The notes: generated by a model not told the origin, from the sequence alone. Shown: positions 14,784-23,366, numbered from the stretch's first letter. The stretch is 31,172 nt of DNA from Gammaproteobacteria bacterium (GCA_009885665.1 VFKI01000155.1:1-31172); one strand, 5' to 3'. Translations and numbers: made by a program.

Positions 14784-14801
14784 GCGGTTATCGATGACCG
14801 C
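14784..14801. promoter_or_regulatory. 18-bp palindrome in the fadE leader
   Basis: The sequence gcggttatcgatgaccgc is symmetric except for one t/g pair. It lies immediately after the proposed transcription start, where a repressor dimer (for instance of the TetR type common in fatty-acid oxidation) would block transcription. As RNA it would also form a small stem. The binding protein is inferred. Confidence 0.45.
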
Positions 14802-14833
14802 TTTTAACTATAGTAGCAAAGGAGTGTGCTTAC

Positions 14834-17293
14834 ATGGCGTGGCTTGAAACGATCGTCTTACTGGCAGCCATTATTGGCTTAGGCTATTGGCGCACACCCT
14901 TATGGCTCTGTGGTGTGGTATCCACGCTGTTGCTGGCATATCTCACGCGCTATGGTCATATCAGCCTACTTATTATTTTGCCGATTTGGTTTATATTTCT
15001 TGGGCTCATATTTTTTACCGCCATCAAACCCATTCGTCGTCGCTATATCACCATTCCCTTGATTAAGCATGTGCAAAAAGACATGCCCTCCATCAGTGCC
15101 ACCGAACGCGAAGCCATTGAAGCGGGCGATGTATGGTGGGAAAAAGCGCTGTTTTGTGGCCAGCCGGACTGGCACACTTTACTCAAGATGCCAGCGCCGC
15201 GTCTTACCACTGCTGAGCAAGCGTTTTTGGATAATCAAGTCAACACGCTGTGTGGCATGCTGCAAGATTGGCATATCGTCCAGCAGGGGGATTTACCGAC
15301 TGAAGTATGGAATTATCTAAAACGCGAACGATTTTTCGCATTGGAAATTCCCGTTGAATTTGGTGGGCTTGGTTTTTCTGCTCAAGCACATTCAGCGGTG
15401 ATTACGCGCATTGCGACGCGCAGTATCAGTACGGCGGTTAGCACGATGGTGCCTAATTCTCTGGGGCCTGCTGAATTACTCTTACACTATGGTACCGATG
15501 CGCAAAAAAATTATTATTTGCCGCGTCTTGCCTCGGGCGAAGATATCCCTTGTTTTGCCTTGACATCGCCGACGGCGGGAAGTGATGCCGGCGCTATCAC
15601 GGACAGTGGCGTGGTGTGTCGTGGTGAATTTAATGGCCAAGAAATTATTGGTATACGCTTGAATTGGGATAAACGGTATATCACGCTCGCGCCGATCGCA
15701 ACACTCATTGGCTTGGCATTTCGCTTATCTGATCCTGAAAATTTGTTAGGTAAGGGTCAGGAACCGGGTATCACTTTATGTTTAGTGCCACACCAGCATC
15801 CGGGTGTGCAAAGTGGTCGACGTCATATTCCTTTGAATATGGCCTTTATGAATGGGCCGGTGCGTGGCAAAGATGTATTTGTGCCGCTTGACTGGGTCAT
15901 TGGCGGTGCCGATCGTATTGGTCAAGGCTGGCATATGTTAATGGAATGTTTGTCAGTAGGGCGTGGTATTTCGTTGCCGGCAATGAGTGCTGCGTGTGGG
16001 CAGTTGACATATCGAATGACTGGCGCGTATGCGCGTATACGTAAACAATTCAATGTCGCCATTGCGCATTTCGAAGGTGTGGAAGAGGCGCTGGGTGAAA
16101 TTGCTGGGCGCACTTATTTATTAGAAGCGTGTCGTGTTTTTACGGTTAATGCCATTGATAGCGGTATTAAGCCGGCGATTGCTACGGCAATTACTAAATA
16201 CCATACCACGGAAATGTCGCGCATTGTTATGGCGCATGCGATGGATATTCATGGTGGTCATGGCATACAAATGGGGCCTAACAATTTATTGGCGCAGGGG
16301 CATATTGCGCAACCGATTAGCATTACGGTGGAAGGTGCCAATATCCTGACGCGTAATTTAATTATTTTTGGCCAAGGTGCCATTCGCTGTCATCCTTATT
16401 TACTAAAAGAAATTGAATTATTTGCTCAGCCAGATTCCGCTGAGAAATATATTCAATTAGATGAAATTTTATTTAGCCATGTCGGTTATTTTATTAATTG
16501 TACGATGCGTACACTGTGTTATGGTTTAACCGGCGGCCGTTTTATTCGCTCACCGGTGAGCGGTAAAGTTGCCCATTATTATCGTCAATTGACGCGCATG
16601 AGTAGTGCGTTAGCCTTATTATCAGACCTCACCTTAATGTTATTAGGCGGTGATCTGAAGCGCCGCGAACGTATTTCCGCCCGTTTGGGGGATATATTGA
16701 GCCAACTCTATTTGGCGTCTGCTGCACTAAAATATTTTCAGGATCAAGGTGAGCAAGCGAGTGATCTGGATACGCTGTGTTGGAGTTTGGATTTATGTTT
16801 ATCTGAAATTCAAATTGCGTATGATGATTTATGCAATAATTTCCCGCTGCGTTGGTTGGGTAGGCTATTACGCTGGATGACGTTTCCATTGGGTACAGCG
16901 TATCGCAAGCCACGCGATAAGTTAACGCATCGTATTGCGCGCACTATGCTGGAACCGTCTAATTTTCGTGACCGATTAACGCATTTATTTTATCAAAGTA
17001 AAAAATCGGATGACGCGGCAGCCAGATTGGAAAAAGTTTTTTGTCAAATGCCTGACATGGAACCTTTGTTGAAAAAACTTCGTCAGGGTGACAAAAGTAA
17101 ACAAAACTTTACGGCGCAAGTGCATGCGGCGGTAAAGAAAAATATCATCACCTCAGCCGAAGCAGATAAATTATTATCGTTTCAAAAAGCGTATAACGAA
17201 GTGATTGGTGTGGATGAATTTTCATTTGATTTAAGTCAGCTGTTGACGGATATACCGTTCGCACTTCAAGATGCGAACGCTATCCTTGATTGA
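14834..17293 (+). CDS. fadE: Acyl-CoA dehydrogenase FadE
   Basis: An 819-residue protein of the long FadE type (E. coli FadE is 814 residues). Two to three hydrophobic helices (about residues 3-65) anchor it to the membrane. The FAD acyl-CoA dehydrogenase core follows (about 90-550), with FALEIPVEFGGLGFSAQAHS, ACFALTSPTAGSDAGA-like substrate-loop sequence (here CFALTSPTAGSDAGA) and IHGGHGIQMGPNN. A FadE-specific C-terminal domain fills 560-819. It introduces the trans-2 double bond in the first step of beta-oxidation. The ATG follows aggag. It is 90 bp upstream of the thiolase gene and in the same direction. Transcription is probably controlled through the palindromes upstream. Confidence 0.95.
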   Translation: MAWLETIVLLAAIIGLGYWRTPLWLCGVVSTLLLAYLTRYGHISLLIILPIWFIFLGLIFFTAIKPIRRRYITIPLIKHVQKDMPSISATEREAIEAGDVWWEKALFCGQPDWHTLLKMPAPRLTTAEQAFLDNQVNTLCGMLQDWHIVQQGDLPTEVWNYLKRERFFALEIPVEFGGLGFSAQAHSAVITRIATRSISTAVSTMVPNSLGPAELLLHYGTDAQKNYYLPRLASGEDIPCFALTSPTAGSDAGAITDSGVVCRGEFNGQEIIGIRLNWDKRYITLAPIATLIGLAFRLSDPENLLGKGQEPGITLCLVPHQHPGVQSGRRHIPLNMAFMNGPVRGKDVFVPLDWVIGGADRIGQGWHMLMECLSVGRGISLPAMSAACGQLTYRMTGAYARIRKQFNVAIAHFEGVEEALGEIAGRTYLLEACRVFTVNAIDSGIKPAIATAITKYHTTEMSRIVMAHAMDIHGGHGIQMGPNNLLAQGHIAQPISITVEGANILTRNLIIFGQGAIRCHPYLLKEIELFAQPDSAEKYIQLDEILFSHVGYFINCTMRTLCYGLTGGRFIRSPVSGKVAHYYRQLTRMSSALALLSDLTLMLLGGDLKRRERISARLGDILSQLYLASAALKYFQDQGEQASDLDTLCWSLDLCLSEIQIAYDDLCNNFPLRWLGRLLRWMTFPLGTAYRKPRDKLTHRIARTMLEPSNFRDRLTHLFYQSKKSDDAAARLEKVFCQMPDMEPLLKKLRQGDKSKQNFTAQVHAAVKKNIITSAEADKLLSFQKAYNEVIGVDEFSFDLSQLLTDIPFALQDANAILD

Positions 17294-17312
17294 AGCCCCA
17301 TCGCGAAATGAG

Positions 17313-17342
17313 ACACTTTCGATGCTTTGCATCTTCAAGTGT
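17313..17342. promoter_or_regulatory. Hairpin between fadE and fadI
   Basis: Outer arms acactt and aagtgt enclose inner arms gatgc and gcatc with a ttt loop, separated by short mismatches. It starts about 20 bases after the fadE stop. No T-run follows, so an RNA-processing or stability element is more likely than a terminator. Confidence 0.45.
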
Positions 17343-17383
17343 AATGGGTATAACATGGTCGAAAATATGCAAAAGGAACCTTT

Positions 17384-18676
17384 ATGAATAACCCAGTTTA
17401 TATTGTAGATGGTAGACGCACGCCATTTTTAAAAATGCGTGGCACACCTGGCGCATGGTCAGCGTCAGATCTTGCTGTAACGGCGGCGCGTGAAGTGTTA
17501 GCAAGCTTACCGTTTGCAGCCAATCAATTAGATGAAGTGGTATTGGGCTGTATGATTCCCAGCGCGGAAGAAGCGAATATTGCGCGCGTTGTCTCATTGC
17601 GTGCTGGATGCGGTAAAGCAGTGCCAGCTTTTACTGTGCAACGAAATTGTGCATCGGGTTTGCAAGCGATTGATGCAGCATTTCGCAATATTGCGACGGG
17701 TCGACAGCAATTAGTATTAGCCGGCGGTACGGAAGCGATGAGCCGTGCACCGCTACAATTCAATAAGAAAATGGTACGCTGGTTAGCCGGTTTGTCTGGT
17801 GCTAAAACGCTTACCGCTAAATTACAAAAAATCAGTGAATTTCGGCCTGGTTTTTTATCGCCGGTCATTTCATTATTGAAAGGCTTGACGGATCATACAA
17901 TAGGTTTAAATATGGGGCAGACAGCGGAAATCGTCGCGCACCGTTTTGGTATTACACGTGCAGCAATGGATGCGTATGCATTGGAAAGCCATCAGCGTGT
18001 GGCAACAGCGATAGAAAATAAAACACTCTACGGCGTGACGTCTTTATTCAGTGAGCAGGGTACGTTTGCCACAGAAGATGATGGTGTGCGACGCGACACC
18101 ACTTTAGAAAAGCTTGGTAAATTAAAGCCTTTTTTTGATAAAAAATTTGGCGATGTCACCGCGGGCAATAGCTCACAGGTGACGGATGGTGCAGCACTGT
18201 TAGTGTTGGCGAGTCAGACGGCGGTAGATAAATATCAATTGCCTGTGTTAGCACGCATTGTGGATGTGGCATGGGCGGGCAATGATCCCGCAGAAATGGG
18301 CTTGGGGCCGGTGCATGCAGTGGCAAAGTTATTGCGCCAAACCAACAAAAAATTAGCCGACATTGATTACTGGGAATTGAATGAAGCATTTGCAGCGCAA
18401 GTGTTGGGGTGTCTCCTTGCATTTGATAGTGAAACGTATTGCCGTGAATTTTTAGGATTATCAGCGGCCTTAGGCGAAATTGATCCGGCGAAATTGAATA
18501 TTGATGGCGGTGCAATTGCATTGGGTCATCCGGTTGGGGCAAGTGGTGCGCGTATTAGTTTGCAATTAGCCAAAATATTGCAACGTAATCAAGCGCATTA
18601 TGGCATTGCAACATTATGTATTGGTGGCGGCCAAGGTGGCGCTATATTACTTGAGAATACCGGCGGGAGAGCGTAA
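17384..18676 (+). CDS. fadI: 3-ketoacyl-CoA thiolase, FadI type
   Basis: A 430-residue thiolase. The acyl-accepting cysteine is Cys89 in VQRNCASGLQAID. The second active-site elements are NEAFAAQ, the histidine of GHPVGASGAR, and the C-terminal cysteine of TLCIGGGQGGA. It releases acetyl-CoA from 3-ketoacyl-CoA in the last step of beta-oxidation. The length and the gene order (thiolase first, multifunctional protein second) match the fadI-fadJ arrangement rather than fadB-fadA. A biosynthetic acetyl-CoA acetyltransferase is a less likely alternative. The ATG at 17384 follows aaagga. Only two bases separate its stop from the fadJ ATG, so the two form one unit and probably one enzyme complex. 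Confidence 0.92.
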   Translation: MNNPVYIVDGRRTPFLKMRGTPGAWSASDLAVTAAREVLASLPFAANQLDEVVLGCMIPSAEEANIARVVSLRAGCGKAVPAFTVQRNCASGLQAIDAAFRNIATGRQQLVLAGGTEAMSRAPLQFNKKMVRWLAGLSGAKTLTAKLQKISEFRPGFLSPVISLLKGLTDHTIGLNMGQTAEIVAHRFGITRAAMDAYALESHQRVATAIENKTLYGVTSLFSEQGTFATEDDGVRRDTTLEKLGKLKPFFDKKFGDVTAGNSSQVTDGAALLVLASQTAVDKYQLPVLARIVDVAWAGNDPAEMGLGPVHAVAKLLRQTNKKLADIDYWELNEAFAAQVLGCLLAFDSETYCREFLGLSAALGEIDPAKLNIDGGAIALGHPVGASGARISLQLAKILQRNQAHYGIATLCIGGGQGGAILLENTGGRA

Positions 18677-18678
18677 GC

Positions 18679-20679
18679 ATGGCAAGCACTTATAAAAATT
18701 GGCGCGTAGAAACGGATGCAGATCAAATTTTATGGTTGTGGTTTGATCGCGCGGACAGTTCTGTCAATACCATTAATCCTGAGGTGATGGAAGAATTAAA
18801 TGCTATTTTAAATACTATACACGTCAGTGAAATCAGTGGCGTGATTTTTGCCTCGGCAAAAAAAACCGGTTTCATTGCGGGCGCAGACATTACATTGTTT
18901 AATCAATTTCATGATATTGCTGAAGCGACGAGCGTATTACGTCGCGGTCAAGAAATCATTAGCCGAATTGAGCAATTGAAAGTGCCAACGGTGGCGATGA
19001 TACATGGATTTTGTTTGGGCGGTGGTTTGGAATTAGCATTGGGTTGTCGTTATCGCGTAGCAGAAGAGGGCCCGCAAACGCGACTTGGCTTACCCGAAGT
19101 GAAGCTGGGCATCTACCCAGGCTGGGGCGGCAGCGTGCGTTTGCCCCGTTTGATTGGCGTGTTGGCGGCTTTTGATTTAATACGCAGCGGTAAATTGGTC
19201 AACGCAAAGACGGCGGAGAAATTAGGGTTTATTGATGCGGCGGTACCCGCCCGACATTTAGTGCGCGCTGCAAAACAGTATATTTTGACAAAACCGGCGC
19301 GGCGTGCGCCAAATTTGCTATCCAATTTATATGAATTGCCGCTAGCCCGTAAAATGTTGGCGCACGTCATGCGTAAAAAAATGCGCGCTAAAATTAATCC
19401 CTTGCATTATCCCGCGCCATTTGACGTATTAGCTAATTGGGAGCAGACGGGTTGTCATAGTGACGCCGCCATGGTGCGTGAAGCGACCGGCTGTGGGCGA
19501 TTGTTTTTCAGTGAAACCAGTCAGAATTTAGTGCGCGTTTTTTTCTTGCAAGAAATGTTAAAAGGGCAAGCTAAAAACATTCAATTTAAACCACAACATG
19601 TGCATGTGATCGGTGCAGGCACCATGGGTGGCGATATCGCTGCATGGTGTGCAGCGCAAGGGATGCGCGTCACTTTGCAGGATAGAAGTGCAGAATGCAT
19701 TGCGCCCGCCATTAAGCGTGCCGCACAAACATTTCGTGAAAAACTCAAAGATCCAGTACGCTGTCAGCAAGCGATGGATAGATTAGTGCCTGATGTGACC
19801 GGGCAAGGTGTGTCGCGCGCGGATGTGATTATTGAAGCGATTTTTGAAGATTTGCAAGCTAAGCAAGATTTATTCCGTACGCTTGAGCAGCAAGCGCGTC
19901 CTGACGCAGTGCTGGCAACGAATACATCGAGTATTTTATTGGATGATATTAACAAAGTATTGACACGGCCTGAGCGTTTGGTCGGTATACATTTCTTTAA
20001 TCCTGTGGCAAAAATGCAATTGGTGGAAGTGGTGAAGGGTTTGCGCACGGGTGAAAGTGTATTTGAAAAAGCGCTTAAATTTGTACGCAGTATTGATCGT
20101 TTACCGTTACCGGTTAAAAGTAGCCCAGGCTTTTTAGTGAATCGTATTTTGATGCCTTATCTCATGGATGCCATGAATTTATTGGAAAGTGGTGTGCCGG
20201 CGGTCGTGATTGATAAAGCAATGACTGATTTTGGTATGCCGATGGGGCCGATTACGTTGGCGGATACGGTTGGCTTGGATGTTTGTTTATCGGTAGCGAA
20301 TTATTTGGGGCAGCATTTTAATATGCCGGTGCCCGTGAGATTACAAACAATGGTTGCGGCGGGTAAGAAGGGTTGTAAGACCGGCGCAGGATTTTATACG
20401 TACACCAAAGAAGGCAAGCAAATCAAAGAAAAAACGGTTGCGACAACGAGCGCGGGCGAATCATTGGAAAATATTGCGGATCAATTGGTGACGCGTATGT
20501 TAGATGAAGCGCAAGCGTGTTTACAAGAAGGCGTGGTGGCAACAGCTGATTTATTGGATGCAGGCATGATTTTAGGCACGGGTTTCGCACCTTTCCGTGG
20601 CGGCCCGATGCATTATGCTAAAACGCGCGGCGTGCCGCTGGGAAACGAAAAAATAGTGGTGGCTAATGCAGAGTTATAA
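18679..20679 (+). CDS. fadJ: Fatty-acid oxidation complex alpha subunit, FadJ-like
   Basis: A 666-residue bifunctional enzyme. The N-terminal enoyl-CoA hydratase domain (1-190) has FIAGADI for the oxyanion hole and the two catalytic glutamate regions GFCLGGGLELALGCRY and GLPEVKLGIYPGWGG. The NAD-binding 3-hydroxyacyl-CoA dehydrogenase domain begins at about 307 with VIGAGTMGGDIAAW and includes LATNTSS and HFFNPV with its catalytic histidine (about 437). Two C-terminal helical domains follow. It hydrates enoyl-CoA and oxidises the product. It is somewhat shorter than E. coli FadJ (714) and FadB (729). The ATG follows gggag. The stop codon lies in the first unit of a 17-bp tandem repeat. Confidence 0.92.
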   Translation: MASTYKNWRVETDADQILWLWFDRADSSVNTINPEVMEELNAILNTIHVSEISGVIFASAKKTGFIAGADITLFNQFHDIAEATSVLRRGQEIISRIEQLKVPTVAMIHGFCLGGGLELALGCRYRVAEEGPQTRLGLPEVKLGIYPGWGGSVRLPRLIGVLAAFDLIRSGKLVNAKTAEKLGFIDAAVPARHLVRAAKQYILTKPARRAPNLLSNLYELPLARKMLAHVMRKKMRAKINPLHYPAPFDVLANWEQTGCHSDAAMVREATGCGRLFFSETSQNLVRVFFLQEMLKGQAKNIQFKPQHVHVIGAGTMGGDIAAWCAAQGMRVTLQDRSAECIAPAIKRAAQTFREKLKDPVRCQQAMDRLVPDVTGQGVSRADVIIEAIFEDLQAKQDLFRTLEQQARPDAVLATNTSSILLDDINKVLTRPERLVGIHFFNPVAKMQLVEVVKGLRTGESVFEKALKFVRSIDRLPLPVKSSPGFLVNRILMPYLMDAMNLLESGVPAVVIDKAMTDFGMPMGPITLADTVGLDVCLSVANYLGQHFNMPVPVRLQTMVAAGKKGCKTGAGFYTYTKEGKQIKEKTVATTSAGESLENIADQLVTRMLDEAQACLQEGVVATADLLDAGMILGTGFAPFRGGPMHYAKTRGVPLGNEKIVVANAEL

Positions 20680-20716
20680 ATAATGTGGAGTTATAAATAA
20701 TGTGGAGTTATAAATA
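20671..20716 (+). repeat. 17-bp tandem repeat spanning the fadJ stop codon
   Basis: The unit gagttataaataatgtg occurs twice in full (20671-20687 and 20688-20704), then as a 12-base part copy (20705-20716). The fadJ TAA is in the first unit, so the repeat does not change the protein. It looks like replication slippage and leads directly into the terminator. Confidence 0.85.
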
Positions 20717-20719
20717 TTA

Positions 20720-20749
20720 CGCGACGTCTATCGTGACGTCGCGTTTTTT
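20720..20749 (+). terminator. Rho-independent terminator of the fad operon
   Basis: A perfect 9-bp stem, cgcgacgtc (20720-20728) with gacgtcgcg (20735-20743), a six-base loop, and a run of six T. It lies 40 bases after the fadJ stop codon. Confidence 0.93.
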
Positions 20750-20775
20750 AACACGTTTTTGTGGTGTTTATTTCA

Positions 20776-20823
20776 TATCTCCTACATAAATTAGGGTAGT
20801 GGGCAGCGATGGGGGAATAGATA
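20776..20823 (+). repeat. Dispersed element, truncated copy E
   Basis: The first 42 bases match the reverse complement of the right half of element A (tatctcctacataaattagg, then gcgatggggga). The copy ends with agata, so it keeps element-like ends but has lost the hairpin and the other half. It is opposite in orientation to the other copies. It lies two bases from the stop codon of the thioredoxin-like gene. Confidence 0.75.
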
Positions 20824-20825
20824 CT

Positions 20826-21380
20826 TCACTTCCACTTAATATTACATCCTACCGAGGGTAGTTGTTCGTTGCTCACTGGCTTGCCCGCGATGACGGCATC
20901 TAATGCGGCGCTTAATGCATTTCCGGTCACCGGTTTACCATTGCCAGGCGTTGAGTCATCGAAGCGTCCGCGATAAATGCATTTCAATTGTGCATCAAAC
21001 ACATAAAAATCAGGCGTGCAGGCGGCTTGATACGCTTTAGCCACGGCTTGGCTTTCATCGTATAAATACGGGAATGGATAAGCGAATTTTATCGCTTCAT
21101 CGCGCATTTTGTCTGGCGCATCGGCCGGATGTGTTGCGACATCATTTGCGCTGATGGCGATGAATTGAATGCCATTGTTTTGATAATGTTTAGCGACTTC
21201 AACTAATTTTTGCTGAATATGTTTAACATAAGGGCAATGATTGCATATAAAAATAATGACAGTTGCAATTTTACCGTGCGCATTTTGTAGTGAAATGGTT
21301 TTACCACTGACTGTGTCGGGCAATTGAAATGCAGGCGCGAGCGTGCCGAGCGGTAACATGGTGGAAGGGGTCAGTGACAT
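20826..21380 (-). CDS. Thioredoxin-fold (AhpC/TSA-type) redoxin
   Basis: A 184-residue thioredoxin-fold protein of the peroxiredoxin-like group that carries CNHCPYVKH (Cys46 and Cys49), in place of the CxxC of thioredoxin or the single cysteine of AhpC. Other group landmarks are FIAISANDVATHP, YDESQAVAKAYQAACTPDFYVFD, YRGRFDDS and the C-terminal GCNIKWK. Members of this widespread family are annotated as thioredoxin-family proteins; the physiological substrate is unknown. No signal peptide is seen, so it is probably cytoplasmic. The ATG follows agaggt. It diverges from fadL over about 100 bp containing an inverted repeat, and its stop abuts repeat copy E. Confidence 0.87.
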   Translation of the reverse strand: MSLTPSTMLPLGTLAPAFQLPDTVSGKTISLQNAHGKIATVIIFICNHCPYVKHIQQKLVEVAKHYQNNGIQFIAISANDVATHPADAPDKMRDEAIKFAYPFPYLYDESQAVAKAYQAACTPDFYVFDAQLKCIYRGRFDDSTPGNGKPVTGNALSAALDAVIAGKPVSNEQLPSVGCNIKWK

Positions 21381-21404
21381 AGTGAAAACCTCTTTGTATT
21401 GTTT

Positions 21405-21423
21405 GTAGAATCAGGTATTCTAC
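21405..21423. promoter_or_regulatory. Inverted repeat in the redoxin-fadL divergent region
   Basis: Perfect 7-bp arms gtagaat and attctac with a cagg t spacer of five bases. It lies 24 bp upstream of the redoxin start and 59 bp upstream of fadL, a position suited to an operator serving either or both genes. It does not resemble the palindromes upstream of fadE. Confidence 0.5.
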
Positions 21424-21482
21424 TTGGATTATAGTGGGTATGACAATTTTTTATAGTTAAAATAAGAGAGGATCTAAATAGT

Positions 21483-22868
21483 ATGAAGGGTAATCGGAAA
21501 ATGAATCAAGCTAAAACACTTTGTAAGTTTTTGTCTGTTGCAAGTTTGTTGTCTGCAGCAGGATTATTGATGACAATCAGCAGCACGGCAAATGCATCTG
21601 GTTTTCAGTTGTGGGAACAAGATGGCGCCAGCATCGGTAATTATCACGCAGGTCGCGCAGCGATTGCTGAAGATGCCAGCACTTCTTTTTATAACCCAGC
21701 CGGTTTGGTGCGCATCCATAATCAACAATTGGTGATTGGACTGGATCCGATTATGACAAATTTTAAATATACCGGCACGGTTAACGTCACAAATAATGGC
21801 ATTCTATCAACCGGGCCACAAACAACAACGGCACAAGGCGGTAATTTTGCTTTAGTGCCTGATTTGCATTATGCCGCACCTATTAGCAATCGCGTGGTGT
21901 TTGGTTTCAGTGTTGTGTCACCGTTTGGTTTGCAAACCGATTATGGCCGTGGCGCCTATGCGCGTTATGCGGCAACGATGACAAAATTAACCGTGATTGA
22001 TCTCGCGCCTTCATTAGGTTTTGCGCTAACAGATAAATTATCACTGGGTGTTGGACTTGATTTTGAACGCGCACGCGGTGAATTTGATTTGGTGGCAGGG
22101 ATTCCCTATTTCGGCATAATTCCTGGATCATCGGCGAGTGCTTTTGATACAACGAGCACGAATGTAGGATATAGCTGGGGATATGGTTATCATCTCGGAG
22201 CTTTGTATCAATTTTCAGAACAAACGCGGATTGGGTTAAGCTATCACTCTCATGTTGTCCAACATTTACGTGGCAGCAGTCACTTCAATGGCCGACTGGC
22301 GAATGGTATGGCGGGTGGCGAGCAAACCAGTGGTGCATTAAAGGCGAATCCCATTTTTCCTGCAACGACTGCATTAAGTATTTTTCATACCATCAATTCA
22401 AGCTGGGATGTAATGGGTTCGGTGATTTATACAGAGTGGAGTGTGTTTTCTAATTTAAGATTACAAAACGTCGCAGCGATAAATGGTCAGTTTCATCCTA
22501 TTAATAATCTGGAAGTTAATATCCCAGAACATTATCGTAATACCTGGAATTTGGCTTTAGGGGCTAATTATCATGTGAATACGCAATGGATGCTGCGTAG
22601 CGGTATTGGTTATGATGAAACTCCGGTTAATAACAGCTATCGCAATTTGCAATTACCGGATGGCAACCGCTTTATTATTGGTTTAGGCACGCATTTCCAA
22701 GCGACCAAAAATTTAGGATTTGATGCGGGTTGGGATCATTTCTTTGTACAGCAAACGCGTATTAAACAGTTGTCACAGGATGTGGGTTCACAAAATACTG
22801 TCACTGATGGCAAAGTCAATGCCAGTGCGGATGTGTTTGGTTTCCAAATGACGTGGGATATTGTTTAG
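21483..22868 (+). CDS. fadL: Long-chain fatty acid outer-membrane transporter FadL
   Basis: A 461-residue outer-membrane protein. A signal peptide ends near residue 38 (STANA). The mature protein begins with the FadL hatch signature SGFQLWEQDGASIGNYHAGRAA, then AEDASTSFYNPAGLVRI. Alternating beta-strand sequence fills the rest, consistent with a 14-strand barrel. It passes long-chain fatty acids or other hydrophobic compounds across the outer membrane. The ATG at 21483 follows agagga; an internal ATG at 21501 is an alternative and gives a more compact signal peptide. It is separated from fadEIJ only by a terminator, a repeat remnant and the redoxin gene, which supports a role in supplying the same pathway. 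Confidence 0.93.
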   Translation: MKGNRKMNQAKTLCKFLSVASLLSAAGLLMTISSTANASGFQLWEQDGASIGNYHAGRAAIAEDASTSFYNPAGLVRIHNQQLVIGLDPIMTNFKYTGTVNVTNNGILSTGPQTTTAQGGNFALVPDLHYAAPISNRVVFGFSVVSPFGLQTDYGRGAYARYAATMTKLTVIDLAPSLGFALTDKLSLGVGLDFERARGEFDLVAGIPYFGIIPGSSASAFDTTSTNVGYSWGYGYHLGALYQFSEQTRIGLSYHSHVVQHLRGSSHFNGRLANGMAGGEQTSGALKANPIFPATTALSIFHTINSSWDVMGSVIYTEWSVFSNLRLQNVAAINGQFHPINNLEVNIPEHYRNTWNLALGANYHVNTQWMLRSGIGYDETPVNNSYRNLQLPDGNRFIIGLGTHFQATKNLGFDAGWDHFFVQQTRIKQLSQDVGSQNTVTDGKVNASADVFGFQMTWDIV

Positions 22869-22870
22869 TA

Positions 22871-22918
22871 AAAATCCCCTCATCCGCCGAATGGTTTTGC
22901 CAGTCGGCGGATGAGGGG
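22871..22918 (-). terminator. Convergent terminator between fadL and the secreted-protein gene
   Basis: A perfect 15-bp stem, cccctcatccgccga (22876-22890) with tcggcggatgagggg (22904-22918), loop of 13. Read on the minus strand it is followed by attttta, so it best serves the minus-strand gene. It begins only eight bases after the fadL stop and probably also stops fadL transcripts. Confidence 0.88.
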
Positions 22919-22926
22919 CTAGCACT

Positions 22927-23328
22927 TTATTTGTTACTAATTTCAACTACAGCATTACCATATGACGTGACTGTATACGCTGGAGATAATGGCGTAACCG
23001 CTACGGTAAATGTGCCAAGGTTAATATCCGCTTCAGCAACCTGTGTACCAGAGCAATCTCTGCTATCATACATGGTTGTTTTGCATATATTGCCTACTGC
23101 GCCAGCGCAAAAAGCGCTTACTAAGACGGCAGGCGTATTTGACGAGCCGCCAGCAGGGGTGTAATTGCTAGGGCCTGAACATACATCGCCTCTGCTTGTA
23201 TGGATCAACACGGAAGAATCTTTATTGCTTTTATTAATGACTTGCAACGAAGCATCCGCCATTGCAGTTGCTGACGCACTCATTACCACCACACTCAAAC
23301 TGGCTAATAATGCTTTCTTCATGAACAT
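22927..23328 (-). CDS. Small exported protein with four cysteines, function unknown
   Basis: About 133 residues starting MFMKKALLASLSVVVMSASA, a clear Sec signal peptide with likely cleavage near AMADA. The mature part, about 108 residues, is rich in Ser, Thr, Val and Asn with four cysteines (in GDVC, AFC, NIC and RDC), enough for two disulfides. It appears to be beta-rich. I do not recognise a family. The start is set by aggag nine bases before ATG 23328; a second ATG at 23322 is possible. The frame is open further upstream only because it runs through repeat element A, whose left end is 38 bp away. Single gene with its own terminator. Secreted or periplasmic location is inferred. Confidence 0.8.
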   Translation of the reverse strand: MFMKKALLASLSVVVMSASATAMADASLQVINKSNKDSSVLIHTSRGDVCSGPSNYTPAGGSSNTPAVLVSAFCAGAVGNICKTTMYDSRDCSGTQVAEADINLGTFTVAVTPLSPAYTVTSYGNAVVEISNK

Positions 23329-23366
23329 AAAAATTAACTCCTGATAAAAAATGTAGAAAAATATAG

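Larger units (their letters stand above)
14388..14833. other. 446-bp regulatory interval upstream of fadE
   Basis: No credible gene. From left to right it holds the right arm of the sulfatase-end hairpin; a small stem gggctttgccc (about 14427-14437); a sequence loosely like the short dispersed repeat (14467-14487); a palindrome of two DnaA-box-like sites (14665-14689); gcaaactgcattgg (14738-14751), identical to part of element C; a sigma-70-like promoter; and an 18-bp palindrome in the leader. This is dense for one promoter region and suggests both regulation and past insertions. Confidence 0.6.

Noticed and set aside
22927..23164. Plus-strand frame downstream of fadL
   Set aside because: It begins within the fadL 3' end, passes through a strong terminator hairpin and is the mirror of the secreted-protein gene.
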